From the NCBI RefSeq assembly GCF_002258785.1, contig NZ_NOYI01000013.1, positions 372,001-436,000 on the forward strand: 64,000 nucleotides of DNA, in the 5' to 3' direction. Positions 1 to 8,931 of the stretch are shown here, one piece after another. Within the stretch, counting starts at the first letter, position 1; each line of letters opens with the position of its first letter. A model generated the notes under the pieces. It saw only the letters and a program-made list of their open reading frames with translations, made no database searches and was not told the origin of the DNA. The DNA comes from Rhodococcus sp. 06-235-1A. Its GTDB lineage: Bacteria > Actinomycetota > Actinomycetes > Mycobacteriales > Mycobacteriaceae. Made by a program: the position numbers and the translations under genes.

Positions 1-1
1 A

Positions 2-904
2 CCGCCCACCCCTGCCGACAACGGCGGCTACTTCGACCAGGCCGTGCACGACTCGGCCCCGAACTTCCGCAGGCACGCCATCGACGCACTCGAATCGATG
101 GGCATCTCGGTCGAGTTCAGCCACCACGAGGCTGCACCCGGCCAGCAGGAGATCGACCTGCGGTACGCCGACGCGCTGTCGATGGCCGACAACATCATGA
201 CCTTCCGCTACGTGGTCAAGGAAGTCGCCATCGAGGAGGGTGTGCGCGCGACGTTCATGCCCAAGCCGTTCAGCGATCAGGCCGGCTCGGCGATGCACAC
301 GCACATGAGTCTGTTCGAGGGCGACACCAATGCCTTCCACAACCCGGACGACCCGATGCAGCTGTCGGAAACCGGCAAGTCCTTCATCGCCGGCATTCTC
401 GAGCACGCCAACGAGATCAGTGCCGTGACCAACCAGTGGGTCAACTCCTACAAGCGGCTGGTGCGCGGCGGAGAGGCACCGACAGCGGCATCCTGGGGAC
501 CGGCCAACCGGTCGGCCTTGATCCGCGTACCGATGTACACCCCGAACAAGGCGTCCTCGCGGCGCGTCGAGATCCGCAGCCCCGATTCGGCCTGCAACCC
601 GTACCTGGCGTTCGCGGTGCTGCTCGCGGCCGGTCTTCGCGGAATCGAGAAGGGATACACCCTGCCGCCCGAGGCCGAGGAAGACGTGTGGGCGTTGACA
701 TCAGCGGAGCGTCGCGCCATGGGATACAAGGAACTGCCGGGCAACCTCGATCAGGCACTGAACGCGATGGAAGGCTCCGAACTGGTCGCCGAAGCACTGG
801 GCGAGCACGTCTTCGACTTCTTCCTCCGCAACAAGCGTCGCGAGTGGGAGGAATACCGCAGCCACGTCACGCCGTACGAGCTGAAGGCCTACCTGGGTCT
901 TTAA
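2..904 (+). CDS. glnA2: Glutamine synthetase GlnA2 (5'-truncated by window edge)
   Basis: C-terminal part of a type I glutamine synthetase (ATP-dependent glutamate + ammonia to glutamine). The frame is open from base 2, so the true start lies before the window. Visible family motifs are HHE in the metal-binding core (SHHEAAPGQQE), the ATP-site segment FMPKPF, the HTHMS stretch, the NSYKRLV substrate loop and the C-terminal LPPEAEEDVW region that corresponds to the adenylylation loop. It is followed by glnE, and glnA1 lies further on; M. tuberculosis has glnA2-glnE-glnA1 adjacent, so GlnA2 rather than GlnA1 is the better name. In mycobacteria GlnA2 is a minor, dispensable paralogue. The ending KAYLGL is typical of this subfamily. 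Confidence 0.93.
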   Translation, partial: PPTPADNGGYFDQAVHDSAPNFRRHAIDALESMGISVEFSHHEAAPGQQEIDLRYADALSMADNIMTFRYVVKEVAIEEGVRATFMPKPFSDQAGSAMHTHMSLFEGDTNAFHNPDDPMQLSETGKSFIAGILEHANEISAVTNQWVNSYKRLVRGGEAPTAASWGPANRSALIRVPMYTPNKASSRRVEIRSPDSACNPYLAFAVLLAAGLRGIEKGYTLPPEAEEDVWALTSAERRAMGYKELPGNLDQALNAMEGSELVAEALGEHVFDFFLRNKRREWEEYRSHVTPYELKAYLGL

Positions 905-1032
905 CAGCACGGCGTCGTCATGGGCTACGTTCTACTTCGATCGTGAATGGTAGTTCCGATGCCGGCGCGGGCACCCTCGCGTCGCATTACTGACGACGGG
1001 GTAAAACTGTGGCACGCCGAGGTGGACTGTAG

Positions 1033-4000
1033 ATGGTGCGTCCTCCGACTTCCAGATCCGTCGTTCCCGGACCGGGCCGACTCGGCTTGGTCGAAGAAAG
1101 CGCGCCGTCCGATCTGCGCACTCTCGGTTGGACCGATGAGGACAGCCTGGAGCTGCTCTGGTCGCTGTCCCGAGCGCCCAATGCCGACCTTGCGCTCCGC
1201 ACCCTGGTGCGCTTGTACGAGCTGCTCGGTGCCGGGTGGTCCGAGTTCGACAGGGCGCTGCGCACGGACAAGGGATTCCGGGGGCGCATCCTCGGGCTCG
1301 TCGGCGCATCGAGTGCGCTCGCCGATCACCTCGTGGCCGACGACAGCACCTGGCGTCTGCTGCTGACCAAGGAAGGTCAGGGCACTGGGGTCTCGGCGAA
1401 GATCGAACTCCCCAGCAAGGCGACACTGGTCGCGGAGCTTCTCGAGGTGGTCGGGGCGGAGCCCGAGACCGGACCTCATGCCGCCCCCGATCTGTACCGG
1501 GCGTCGATCACCGGACCGCCCGCCGTGATCGCTCTGCGCAAGAAGTATCGCGACCAGATCATGGTGTTGGCCGCGTACGACCTCGCCGCGACCGTCGAGA
1601 ACGAGCCCGTCCTGCCGTACACGGTGGTCGGATCGCAACTCTCCGACATGGCCGACGCGGCGCTCACTGCGGCACTCGCCGTCGCCGTCGCCACCGTGTG
1701 CCCCGATGCGCCGTGCCCGACGCGCCTGGCCGTGGTCGCAATGGGCAAATGTGGTGCGCGCGAACTCAATTACGTCTCCGACGTCGATGTGGTGTTCGTC
1801 GCCGAGCCGGCAGACTCGCAGGCGAGCCGCATCGCCGGTGAGATGATGCGCATCGGATCCTCGGCCTTCTTCGAGGTGGATGCCGCCCTGCGCCCCGAGG
1901 GCAAGCGCGGCGAGCTGGTCCGCACCTTGGATTCGCATGTGGCGTACTACAAGCGGTGGGCCAAGACCTGGGAGTTCCAGGCGCTGCTCAAAGCGCGACC
2001 GATGACCGGTGACATCGCACTCGGCAACGACTACGTCGATGCGGTCAACCCGATGGTGTGGCTGGCCAGCCAGCGCGAGGACTTCGTGCCCGAAGTGCGC
2101 GCGATGCGCCGTCGAGTCGAAGAGATGGTGCCGCCGGACCTGCGCGAGCGTGAGATCAAGCTCGGACGCGGCAGTCTGCGCGACGTCGAATTCGCCGTCC
2201 AGCTCCTGCAACTGGTGCACGGTCGAACCGACGAGTCGCTGCGCGTACTCGGCACGACCGACGCGTTGACCGCACTCACCGAGGGCGGCTACGTCGGTCG
2301 CGACGACGCTGCGAATCTGACGGCATCCTACGAATTCCTGCGGCTGATCGAGCACCGCCTGCAGATGCAGAGGATGCGACGCACGCACACCCTGCCTCCG
2401 CAGGACGACGAGGAAGCTCTGCGGTGGCTGGCGCGCTCCGCGCACATGCGACCGGACGGCAATCGCGACGCGCTCGGTGTACTCAACGCCGAGATCAAAC
2501 GCAACGCGCAGCGCATCAGGCGATTGCACGCCAAGCTCTTCTACCGACCCCTGCTGGACTCGGTGGTCAAGTTCGACTCGGAGACAGTGCGATTGACTCC
2601 GGATGCCGCGACGCGTCAGCTCGCCGCGCTCGGATACCAGACCCCGCAGAACGCCTTGGGCCACCTCCGCGCACTCGTCGGCTCGGGCACTCGACGCGGC
2701 CAGATTCAGGCCGTACTACTACCGACCCTGCTCGAGTGGCTCGCCGATACCCCCGACCCCGATGCAGGACTGCTCAATTACCGACGACTCTCGGAGTCGG
2801 CGGGGGAGCAGACCTGGTTCCTACGGGTGCTGCGCGACGAGGGCGCGGTGGCGCAGCGGCTGATGATCGTGCTCGGCTCCTCGGCGTACGTGCCGGACCT
2901 GCTGATCAAAGCTCCCGAGGTCATCCGGCTGTTCGCCGACGGACCTACCGGTCCTCGCCTGCTCGATGTCGAGCCGGAGGAGACGTACCGCGCCATCCTG
3001 TCGTCCTCGGCTCGGTACGAGGATCCGGTGCGGGCGATCAACGCGGCTCGGGCGCTCCGGCGTCACGAACTGGCCCGCGTGGCCTCGGCGGACATCCTCG
3101 GCATGCTGGATGTGCCTCAGGTGTGCCGGGCGCTGTCCTCGGTCTGGGCCGCCGTCATCAATGCCGCTCTGGCCGCTGCCATCAGAGCCAGCGAGATCGA
3201 GCGCGGTGAACCGGCACCGGCCACCCTGGCCGTCATCGGCATGGGGCGCCTCGGCGGCGGCGAACTCGGCTACGGCAGCGACGCCGACGTACTGTTCGTC
3301 TGCGAACCCGTAGAGGGTATCGACGAGACCGTTGCGGTCAAGTGGGCCAACACCATTGCCGACCGCATCCGCAAGCTGCTCGGCGCGCCCAGCACCGACC
3401 CACCCCTCGAGGTCGACACCGGCCTGCGGCCGGAAGGCCGCAACGGCCCGGTGGTGCGCACCCTCGCGTCGTACGCCGCGTACTACTCGCAGTGGGCGCA
3501 GGCCTGGGAAGTCCAGGCTCTGCTGCGGGCGCACCAGGTGGCCGGCGACCAGGATCTCGGCATCCGCTTCCTGCTGATGGCCGACAAGGTGCGTTACCCC
3601 GAAGGTGGGGTGTCCGCCGACGCCGTCCGCGAGATCAGACGCATCAAGGCGCGTATCGACTCCGAGCGTCTACCCAAGGGAGCCGACCCCGCCACGCACA
3701 CCAAGCTCGGGCGCGGGGGGCTGGCCGACATCGAGTGGACCGTCCAGCTCATTCAGCTCCGATACGCGCACAAGGTTCTCTCGCTGCACAACACCTCGAC
3801 CCTGCAGTCGCTCGACGCGATCGGCGCGGCCGAGCTCATGAGCGAGACCGACGTCGAACTGCTGCGTGAGGCGTGGATCCTGGCGACCAAGGCCCGCAAT
3901 GCGCTGGTCCTGGTGCGCGGCAAACCGACCGATCAGCTACCGGCACCGGGGGCCGTGCTGTCGGCCGTCGCGCAGGTCGCGGGCTGGGAGAACGGCGACG

Positions 4001-4080
4001 CCGGGGCGTTCCTCGACAACTACCTGCGCGTCACGCGTCGGGCAAAGGCAGTGGTGGAGAGGACCTTCGGCGGGAGCTAG
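1033..4080 (+). CDS. glnE: Bifunctional glutamine synthetase adenylyltransferase/deadenylyltransferase
   Basis: GlnE adds AMP to, and removes it from, the regulatory tyrosine of glutamine synthetase according to nitrogen status. The 1015-residue product has the expected duplicated architecture: an N-terminal nucleotidyltransferase core with [17 protein letters not shown] at about residues 237-254 and a C-terminal one with [18 protein letters not shown] at about 735-753. Each has the G-x-G and paired-Asp signature and is followed by a helical GlnD-type domain. The ATG at 1033 gives the normal length. The gene lies 128 nt after glnA2 on the same strand. The target tyrosine is present in GlnA1 of this window (Tyr406). 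In mycobacteria glnE is essential because unadenylylated GlnA1 is toxic. Confidence 0.96.
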   Translation: MVRPPTSRSVVPGPGRLGLVEESAPSDLRTLGWTDEDSLELLWSLSRAPNADLALRTLVRLYELLGAGWSEFDRALRTDKGFRGRILGLVGASSALADHLVADDSTWRLLLTKEGQGTGVSAKIELPSKATLVAELLEVVGAEPETGPHAAPDLYRASITGPPAVIALRKKYRDQIMVLAAYDLAATVENEPVLPYTVVGSQLSDMADAALTAALAVAVATVCPDAPCPTRLAVVAMGKCGARELNYVSDVDVVFVAEPADSQASRIAGEMMRIGSSAFFEVDAALRPEGKRGELVRTLDSHVAYYKRWAKTWEFQALLKARPMTGDIALGNDYVDAVNPMVWLASQREDFVPEVRAMRRRVEEMVPPDLREREIKLGRGSLRDVEFAVQLLQLVHGRTDESLRVLGTTDALTALTEGGYVGRDDAANLTASYEFLRLIEHRLQMQRMRRTHTLPPQDDEEALRWLARSAHMRPDGNRDALGVLNAEIKRNAQRIRRLHAKLFYRPLLDSVVKFDSETVRLTPDAATRQLAALGYQTPQNALGHLRALVGSGTRRGQIQAVLLPTLLEWLADTPDPDAGLLNYRRLSESAGEQTWFLRVLRDEGAVAQRLMIVLGSSAYVPDLLIKAPEVIRLFADGPTGPRLLDVEPEETYRAILSSSARYEDPVRAINAARALRRHELARVASADILGMLDVPQVCRALSSVWAAVINAALAAAIRASEIERGEPAPATLAVIGMGRLGGGELGYGSDADVLFVCEPVEGIDETVAVKWANTIADRIRKLLGAPSTDPPLEVDTGLRPEGRNGPVVRTLASYAAYYSQWAQAWEVQALLRAHQVAGDQDLGIRFLLMADKVRYPEGGVSADAVREIRRIKARIDSERLPKGADPATHTKLGRGGLADIEWTVQLIQLRYAHKVLSLHNTSTLQSLDAIGAAELMSETDVELLREAWILATKARNALVLVRGKPTDQLPAPGAVLSAVAQVAGWENGDAGAFLDNYLRVTRRAKAVVERTFGGS

Positions 4081-4092
4081 TCCCGTCTCCCT

Positions 4093-5076
4093 CTAATCAC
4101 CGTCGACGGTGACGAATCCCTGCTTCACCATCCAGTCGCGCGCGACATCCGCGGGCTCGCGTCCGTCGATGTCCACCTGCCGGTTGAGCTCGGTGATCTC
4201 ATCGTTGGTCAACGCCGCGGAGATCGGAGCGGTGACCTCGGCGATCTCCGGGTATTGCTCGGCAATGGGCGTGCGAATCACGACCGTGGCGTTGTAGCGG
4301 GGAAAGAAGCTCTTGTCATCTTGAATCACGACCAGGTTCAGACCTTTGATACGGCCGTCGGTGGTGAACACCTCACCGAATGTGCACTGCGAACCGTCGG
4401 CCGTTGCTTGGTAGATGATGCCGCCCTGCAATACCTGCCGCGGAACCACGTTGGGGTCGAAGCCGTAGGCAGCGGCCATACCCGGGAACCCGTCCTGTCG
4501 TGAATTGAATTCGGTCTCCACGCAGGTCTGTGCTGCGGCCGGATCGGTCTGGGCGAGCGCGGCGTAGTCCGAGAGCGTCTCGATGCCGGTCGCGTCTGCC
4601 GTCGCCCGATTCATCGCGAGTGCGTACGTGTTGTCCATCGGTGCAGGGTTGACCCAGGTGAGACCGTTGGCCGCGTCCTGGTCGCGCAAGGCTTCGAACT
4701 GCCCGGTGGCGTCCGGGATGGCGGTTTCGTTTCCCAGGAAGTTGATCCACGCCGTACCCGTGTATTCGTAGGTGACGTCCACCTGGCCGGAGACCATGGC
4801 TTGGCGGGTGCTGTTGGACCCCGAAATGTTGGTGAGGTCTCGGACGTCCGCTCCGGCCGCCACCAGCCCGAATTCGAGTATGTAACCCAGGATCACCTGC
4901 TCGGTGAATTCCTTCGAGCCGACGATCAATTTCGCGCCCTCGAGACCCGGTACAGGTTGGATACTGCCGGGTTCCACGGACAGCGGCACTGCACTGCCCG
5001 ACTGCAGACCGCAACTCGCCACAGCCGTCGTCATGACAGCGCACAGGGCAATCAACCCTCGTGTCGTGTGCCGCAT
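4093..5076 (-). CDS. Osmoprotectant ABC transporter substrate-binding lipoprotein (second copy)
   Basis: Periplasmic-type binding protein of the OpuAC/ProX (glycine betaine, choline, carnitine) family, 327 aa. It has a lipoprotein signal with a lipobox-like TAVASC before Cys23, then the family core with VGSKEFTEQ, YEYTGT and FFPRYNA. It is the last gene of a five-gene minus-strand operon and begins 35 nt after its paralogue, which has the same length; the two align without gaps and share roughly four fifths of residues by eye. Both copies keep the QxGIIYQAT and DGRIKGLNLV segments, so both look functional. Substrate specificity cannot be read from sequence. glnE converges on it with a 12-nt gap. 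Confidence 0.9.
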   Translation of the reverse strand: MRHTTRGLIALCAVMTTAVASCGLQSGSAVPLSVEPGSIQPVPGLEGAKLIVGSKEFTEQVILGYILEFGLVAAGADVRDLTNISGSNSTRQAMVSGQVDVTYEYTGTAWINFLGNETAIPDATGQFEALRDQDAANGLTWVNPAPMDNTYALAMNRATADATGIETLSDYAALAQTDPAAAQTCVETEFNSRQDGFPGMAAAYGFDPNVVPRQVLQGGIIYQATADGSQCTFGEVFTTDGRIKGLNLVVIQDDKSFFPRYNATVVIRTPIAEQYPEIAEVTAPISAALTNDEITELNRQVDIDGREPADVARDWMVKQGFVTVDGD

Positions 5077-5111
5077 CAGCTTCAGTCCTCACGGTCCGAT
5101 GGAAGAAACGG

Positions 5112-6095
5112 CTAATCCGCGCCTGCGGTGACGAAACCTTCCTTGACCATCCAGTCGCGCGCGACGTCAGCCGGTTCGCGTCCGTCGACGTCGACCTGTT
5201 TGTTCAATTCGGTGATCTCGTCGTTGGTCAGCTTTGCCGAAATCGGTGCCGTCACCTCGGCAATTTCTGGATACTGCTCGGCGATCGACGAGCGGATCAC
5301 GACGGTGGCGTTGTACCGGGGAAAGAAGCTCTTGTCGTCCTCGACAACGACGAGATTCAGACCCTTGATTCGGCCGTCGGTGGTGAACACCTCACCGAAC
5401 TTGCACTGCGAACCCTCGGCCGTCGCCTGATAGATGATTCCGGTCTGCAGAATCTGACGGGGAACGGCATTGGGGTCGAAACCGTACGCTGCCGCCAGGC
5501 CGGGAAATCCGTCCTGGCGTGAATTGAACTCGGTCTCCACGCACAACGCAGACGCGGCCGGATCGCGCGCCACGAGAGCTGCGTAGTCCGACAGAGTCTT
5601 CACTCCGGTCTGGTCGGCAGTTGCCTGGTTCATCGCCAGGGCATACGTGTTGTCCATCGGCGCGGGATTGACCCACGTCAGTCCATTGGCGACATCGGCA
5701 TCGCGGATCGCATCGAACTGCTCGGTGGCGTCCGTGATGGGACTTTCGTTGCCGAGGTAGTTGATCCAGCCGGTCCCGGTGTACTCGTAGGTGAGATCGA
5801 CCTGCCCGGAGACCATGGCTTGGCGAGTACTGTTCGATCCCGAAATGTTCGTCAGGTCGCGAACATCGGCACCTGCAGCCGACAACGCGAATTCGAGGAT
5901 GTAGCCCAACACGATCTGTTCGGTGAAGTCCTTGGAGCCGACGGTCAATTCCGCGCCCTCGAGACCCGGCATCACTTCGATGCTGCCGGGCTCGACCGAC
6001 AGCGGCACGGCGCTGCCCGATTGCAAACCGCAACCTGCCAGTGCGATCGTGCTGATCGCACACAGAGCGAGGAATTGTTGTCTCGAGCGCCGCAT
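5112..6095 (-). CDS. Osmoprotectant ABC transporter substrate-binding lipoprotein (first copy)
   Basis: OpuAC/ProX-type binding protein, 327 aa, with a lipoprotein signal ending LAGC (Cys22). Motifs are VGSKDFTEQ, YEYTGTGWI and FFPRYNATVV. Its ATG overlaps the stop of the upstream permease by one base (TGATG), which indicates translational coupling and tight operon membership. It is a tandem paralogue of the downstream gene. Substitutions cluster at the N-terminus and around residues 100-190, while the second half is nearly identical. The pair may bind different quaternary amines, or may simply raise the amount of receptor; this is inference. Confidence 0.9.
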   Translation of the reverse strand: MRRSRQQFLALCAISTIALAGCGLQSGSAVPLSVEPGSIEVMPGLEGAELTVGSKDFTEQIVLGYILEFALSAAGADVRDLTNISGSNSTRQAMVSGQVDLTYEYTGTGWINYLGNESPITDATEQFDAIRDADVANGLTWVNPAPMDNTYALAMNQATADQTGVKTLSDYAALVARDPAASALCVETEFNSRQDGFPGLAAAYGFDPNAVPRQILQTGIIYQATAEGSQCKFGEVFTTDGRIKGLNLVVVEDDKSFFPRYNATVVIRSSIAEQYPEIAEVTAPISAKLTNDEITELNKQVDVDGREPADVARDWMVKEGFVTAGAD

Positions 6096-6904
6096 CAGCG
6101 GAGTCCTTTCGGTCCGAGATAGGCCTCGGCGAGTGCCCCGAGCCAGTCCACGAACAACGCGAGGGCTACGGCGAGAACGCCTCCGACGACGAGGATCAGT
6201 GGCTGGTAGAGCTTGTACCCGGTATCGATCAGAACTCCGAGACCGCCCGCTCCCACGAGGAAGCTCAATGTGGCCGTACCGACCGCGAGCACCAGCGACG
6301 TGCGTAGACCGGCCAACATGTACGGCACTGCGAGTGGAAACTCGATACGCCAGAGGATGCCGCTACTCGACATGCCCTGTCCGCGTGCCGCATCGATGTA
6401 GCTCGGATCGACCTGCTGGAAGCCGAGCATCGTGTTTCGGAGAACGGGAAGCAGCGAGTAGAAAGCGATGGGCAGTACGCCGATCCAGAAACCGGTCTTG
6501 CCGGTCGCGAGGAACAGCAACACCAACAGGCCGACCGCCGGAGCGGCCTGACCGATGTTGGCGATACCGATGAAGATCGGTGCCAATCTTCGGTAGCCGT
6601 TGCGGGTCAACAGGATTCCCAGTGGAACGGCGATGGCCAGCACGAGCGCCGTGACGACGATCGTGATCAAGACGTGCTCTTTCAACGCCTGGAACAGCGT
6701 GGCAGCGTTCAACGTCTCCGCTTGTGTAGCAGTCAGATCGCGGGTGAACGTATAGCCGAGAAGCGCGACAACCACTATCGCGATGAGGGCCGGTTGCACC
6801 AGTAGCCGAACACGTTCCGCTCGCTTTGCGGCCTGCTTCGCCGCCTGCACGCCGCTGTCGTCCCCGGCTGCATCGACGACCGAGGAATCCGCAGCGGTCG
6901 TCAC
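6095..6904 (-). CDS. Osmoprotectant ABC transporter permease (OpuCD/ProW-like)
   Basis: Membrane permease of the osmoprotectant importer, 269 aa, with a short charged N-terminus, then about six hydrophobic segments and the BPD_transp_1 loop (IDAARGQGMS ... EFPLAVPYMLAGLRTS) that contacts the ATPase. The start is GTG at 6904, whose last bases form the stop of the ATPase gene (GTGA overlap). A longer in-frame extension overlaps the ATPase gene and is not credible. Its stop overlaps the ATG of the first binding-protein gene. It pairs with the other permease at 8093-8743 to form the heteromeric channel. Confidence 0.88.
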   Translation of the reverse strand: MTTAADSSVVDAAGDDSGVQAAKQAAKRAERVRLLVQPALIAIVVVALLGYTFTRDLTATQAETLNAATLFQALKEHVLITIVVTALVLAIAVPLGILLTRNGYRRLAPIFIGIANIGQAAPAVGLLVLLFLATGKTGFWIGVLPIAFYSLLPVLRNTMLGFQQVDPSYIDAARGQGMSSSGILWRIEFPLAVPYMLAGLRTSLVLAVGTATLSFLVGAGGLGVLIDTGYKLYQPLILVVGGVLAVALALFVDWLGALAEAYLGPKGLR

Positions 6905-8100
6905 GACGGACTCCCTGCAGTCACGTCTTCCGCTGAGGTGTCCTCGTCGTGGTCGTGGGCATGCTGCGAACGGATGGTCTTGATGGTGTCGATCAGTTGC
7001 TCGATGGTGATCGTGCCGGCGTATTCGCCGCGCTGACCGGTGACTGTGGCGGTCGCGTTGCCCTCGGCGAGAAGTGCTTCGAGTGCGTCCTGCAGCGTCG
7101 ACTGCGTCGAGACCATTTCGCCCATCGGAACACCGACGTCGCGCAGGCTGCCGACTCCGGCGAGATGACGGCGATCGGTCCAACGAATGGGCCGTTTACG
7201 CGCATCGAGAATGATTCCCCATGCCTCCGGGTCGTTTCCGAGAGCCGCGTTCATCGACTCGACCGGCTGGTCTTCGCCCATGACCGGAACATCGGACAAC
7301 TCGATATCGCGCACTCTCATCAGTGTCAGTTGCTTGAGAGCTGCACCGGCACCCACGAATCCGGCGACCGTCTCGTCGGCTGGGTTGGCCAGCACCGCTT
7401 CGGGGGTATCGAACTGCAGGATACGGGACTGATTGCCCAGCACGGCGATTCGATCACCGAGCTTGACGGCTTCGTCGAAATCGTGCGTGACGAACACGAT
7501 TGTCTTACCCAGTTCGGCCTGCAGACGCATCAATTCGTCCTGAAGCAAACCGCGAGTGATGGGGTCGACGGCACCGAAAGGCTCGTCCATCAACAGAACC
7601 GGCGGATCGGCGGCCAGGGCACGCGCGACACCGACACGTTGCTGCTGACCTCCGGACAGCTGGCGTGGGTAGCGTTCGCGGTACAACGCTGGATCGAGAC
7701 CGACGAGATCGAGCATTTCGTCCGTGCGATCCGAGATCCTCTTCTTCTTCCAGCCGATCAGCCCTGGAACCATGCCGACGTTCTCGGCAATGGTCATGTG
7801 CGGGAACAGCCCTGCTTGCTGGATGGAGTATCCGATGGTGCGGCGGAGCTCGTTCGGGTTGATCGACAATGCGTCCTTGCCGCCGATGGTGATTCGGCCC
7901 GACGTCGGTTCGATCAATCGGTTGATCATTCGCATGGTCGTCGTCTTGCCGCAGCCCGACGGTCCGACCAGAACGACCACTTCGCCGGCCGGTATCGTCA
8001 TCGACACGTTGTCGACGGCGGCGTCCTTCTGGCCCGAGTAACTCTTGGTCACGTTCTCCAGCACGATTTCTGCACCGGATACGGTCGTTTTCTCACTCAC
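6901..8100 (-). CDS. Osmoprotectant ABC transporter ATP-binding protein with CBS domains (OpuCA-like)
   Basis: ATPase that powers uptake of compatible solutes. It carries Walker A GPSGCGKTT, Q-loop, signature LSGGQQQRVG, Walker B VLLMDEPFGAVD and the switch His (VTHDFDEA). After about residue 250 comes a tandem CBS region, as in OpuCA/OpuAA, where CBS domains sense ionic strength or bind a regulatory nucleotide. 399 aa is normal. The GTG start at 8100 overlaps the end of the upstream permease by 8 nt. The C-terminal tail is His/Asp-rich (HAHDHDEDTS). It is the second gene of the operon. Confidence 0.92.
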   Translation of the reverse strand: MSEKTTVSGAEIVLENVTKSYSGQKDAAVDNVSMTIPAGEVVVLVGPSGCGKTTTMRMINRLIEPTSGRITIGGKDALSINPNELRRTIGYSIQQAGLFPHMTIAENVGMVPGLIGWKKKRISDRTDEMLDLVGLDPALYRERYPRQLSGGQQQRVGVARALAADPPVLLMDEPFGAVDPITRGLLQDELMRLQAELGKTIVFVTHDFDEAVKLGDRIAVLGNQSRILQFDTPEAVLANPADETVAGFVGAGAALKQLTLMRVRDIELSDVPVMGEDQPVESMNAALGNDPEAWGIILDARKRPIRWTDRRHLAGVGSLRDVGVPMGEMVSTQSTLQDALEALLAEGNATATVTGQRGEYAGTITIEQLIDTIKTIRSQHAHDHDEDTSAEDVTAGSPS

Positions 8101-8743
8101 GGATACCCCTCGAGGTGGTCAGTTTGCCGATCACGACGTAGATCCCATCGAGGATCAACGCCAGCAGGACGATGAGGATGGTGCCGGTCAGTGCCTGTGG
8201 AACGGCGGTGGGGCTGCCGACCCGTGCGAGCCCGGAGAACAGAAGATTGCCCAGGCCAGGGCCTTTGGCGTACGCAGCGATGGCCAGGATGCCCATGGCC
8301 AGCTGTGTACTGACTCGCATCCCGGTCAGAATCGAGGGCCACGCAAGTGGAATTTCGATGCGCCGCAACACAAGGATGCGGCTCATTCCGATTCCGCGGG
8401 CGGCATCGGTTACCGCCGGATTGACCGCATCCAGGCCGACCACCGTGTTTCGGATGATCGGGAGCAGTGAGTACAGGACCAGAGCGGTCACTGTCGGTCG
8501 AACACCCAGCCCCAATATGGGAATCAGCAGACCCAACAGAGCAAACGACGGAATCGTCAGGACGGTGCTCGCCAGGGCCGTCGCGATAGCGGAGCCGGCC
8601 GGACTGCGATAGACGAGCACGCCGATGGTGACGCCGATGACGGTAGCGATGATCACGCATTGGATGACGGCCGACACGTGCAGGTAGGAGTCGATTGCCA
8701 ACTGCCTTCGCCGTCCGACGATAAAATCCCACAGTGCATCCAT
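8093..8743 (-). CDS. Osmoprotectant ABC transporter permease (OpuCB-like), first gene of operon
   Basis: Membrane permease of 216 aa with about five to six hydrophobic segments and the coupling loop TDAARGIGMSRI ... EIPLAWPSILTGMRVS. The ATG at 8743 (MDALWDF) is chosen over an upstream in-frame start because an AGAGGA Shine-Dalgarno sequence lies about 10 nt before it and homologues begin at this point. It opens the minus-strand operon permease, ATPase, permease, binding protein, binding protein. The upstream region holds a candidate promoter and a perfect inverted repeat (separate entries). Confidence 0.87.
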   Translation of the reverse strand: MDALWDFIVGRRRQLAIDSYLHVSAVIQCVIIATVIGVTIGVLVYRSPAGSAIATALASTVLTIPSFALLGLLIPILGLGVRPTVTALVLYSLLPIIRNTVVGLDAVNPAVTDAARGIGMSRILVLRRIEIPLAWPSILTGMRVSTQLAMGILAIAAYAKGPGLGNLLFSGLARVGSPTAVPQALTGTILIVLLALILDGIYVVIGKLTTSRGIRE

Positions 8744-8778
8744 GCAGTTGTCGTCCTCTGTTCGCCGGTAGCGGATAG

Positions 8779-8807
8779 ATATCTTTACCCCGCGTACCAC
8801 TTATCAA
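8779..8807 (-). promoter_or_regulatory. Candidate promoter of osmoprotectant operon
   Basis: On the minus strand TTGATA (8807-8802) and AGATAT (8784-8779) are separated by 17 nt, about 35 nt before the start codon at 8743. This is close to the housekeeping sigma consensus. It is a pattern match only. Confidence 0.4.
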
Positions 8808-8822
8808 ACGCCGACCGGTCCG

Positions 8823-8850
8823 AACTCTTTGCGGATTGCCGCAAAGAGTT
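8823..8850. promoter_or_regulatory. Perfect 12-bp inverted repeat upstream of osmoprotectant promoter
   Basis: AACTCTTTGCGG and its exact complement CCGCAAAGAGTT are separated by ATTG. The dyad is centred about 30 bp upstream of the candidate -35 hexamer, where an activator or repressor site would be expected. It has no T run on either strand and stands apart from the GC-rich terminator at 8877-8912, so an operator is more likely than a terminator. Confidence 0.4.
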
Positions 8851-8876
8851 GCTGATCGGAAACAATCGAGAACGCA

Positions 8877-8912
8877 AAAACGCCCGGCCGAAAAGATTCG
8901 GCCGGGCGTTTT
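8877..8912 (-). terminator. Rho-independent terminator of glnA1
   Basis: A 16-bp perfect stem (left arm 8877-8892, loop AAGA, right arm 8897-8912) with A and T tracts at its outer ends lies 20 nt after the glnA1 stop codon. The symmetric A/T ends mean it could also stop transcription on the plus strand. Confidence 0.85.
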
Positions 8913-8931
8913 CGGACTGGAATTTATCGAC

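Noticed and set aside
925..2664. 579-residue open frame antisense to glnE
   Set aside because: It mirrors glnE codon positions, has no domain motifs and is rich in His/Arg/Gln; this is the usual GC-skew artefact opposite a real gene.
4093..6095. Tandem binding-protein genes as an assembly duplication
   Set aside because: The two copies differ throughout at the DNA and protein levels, so they are genuine paralogues.
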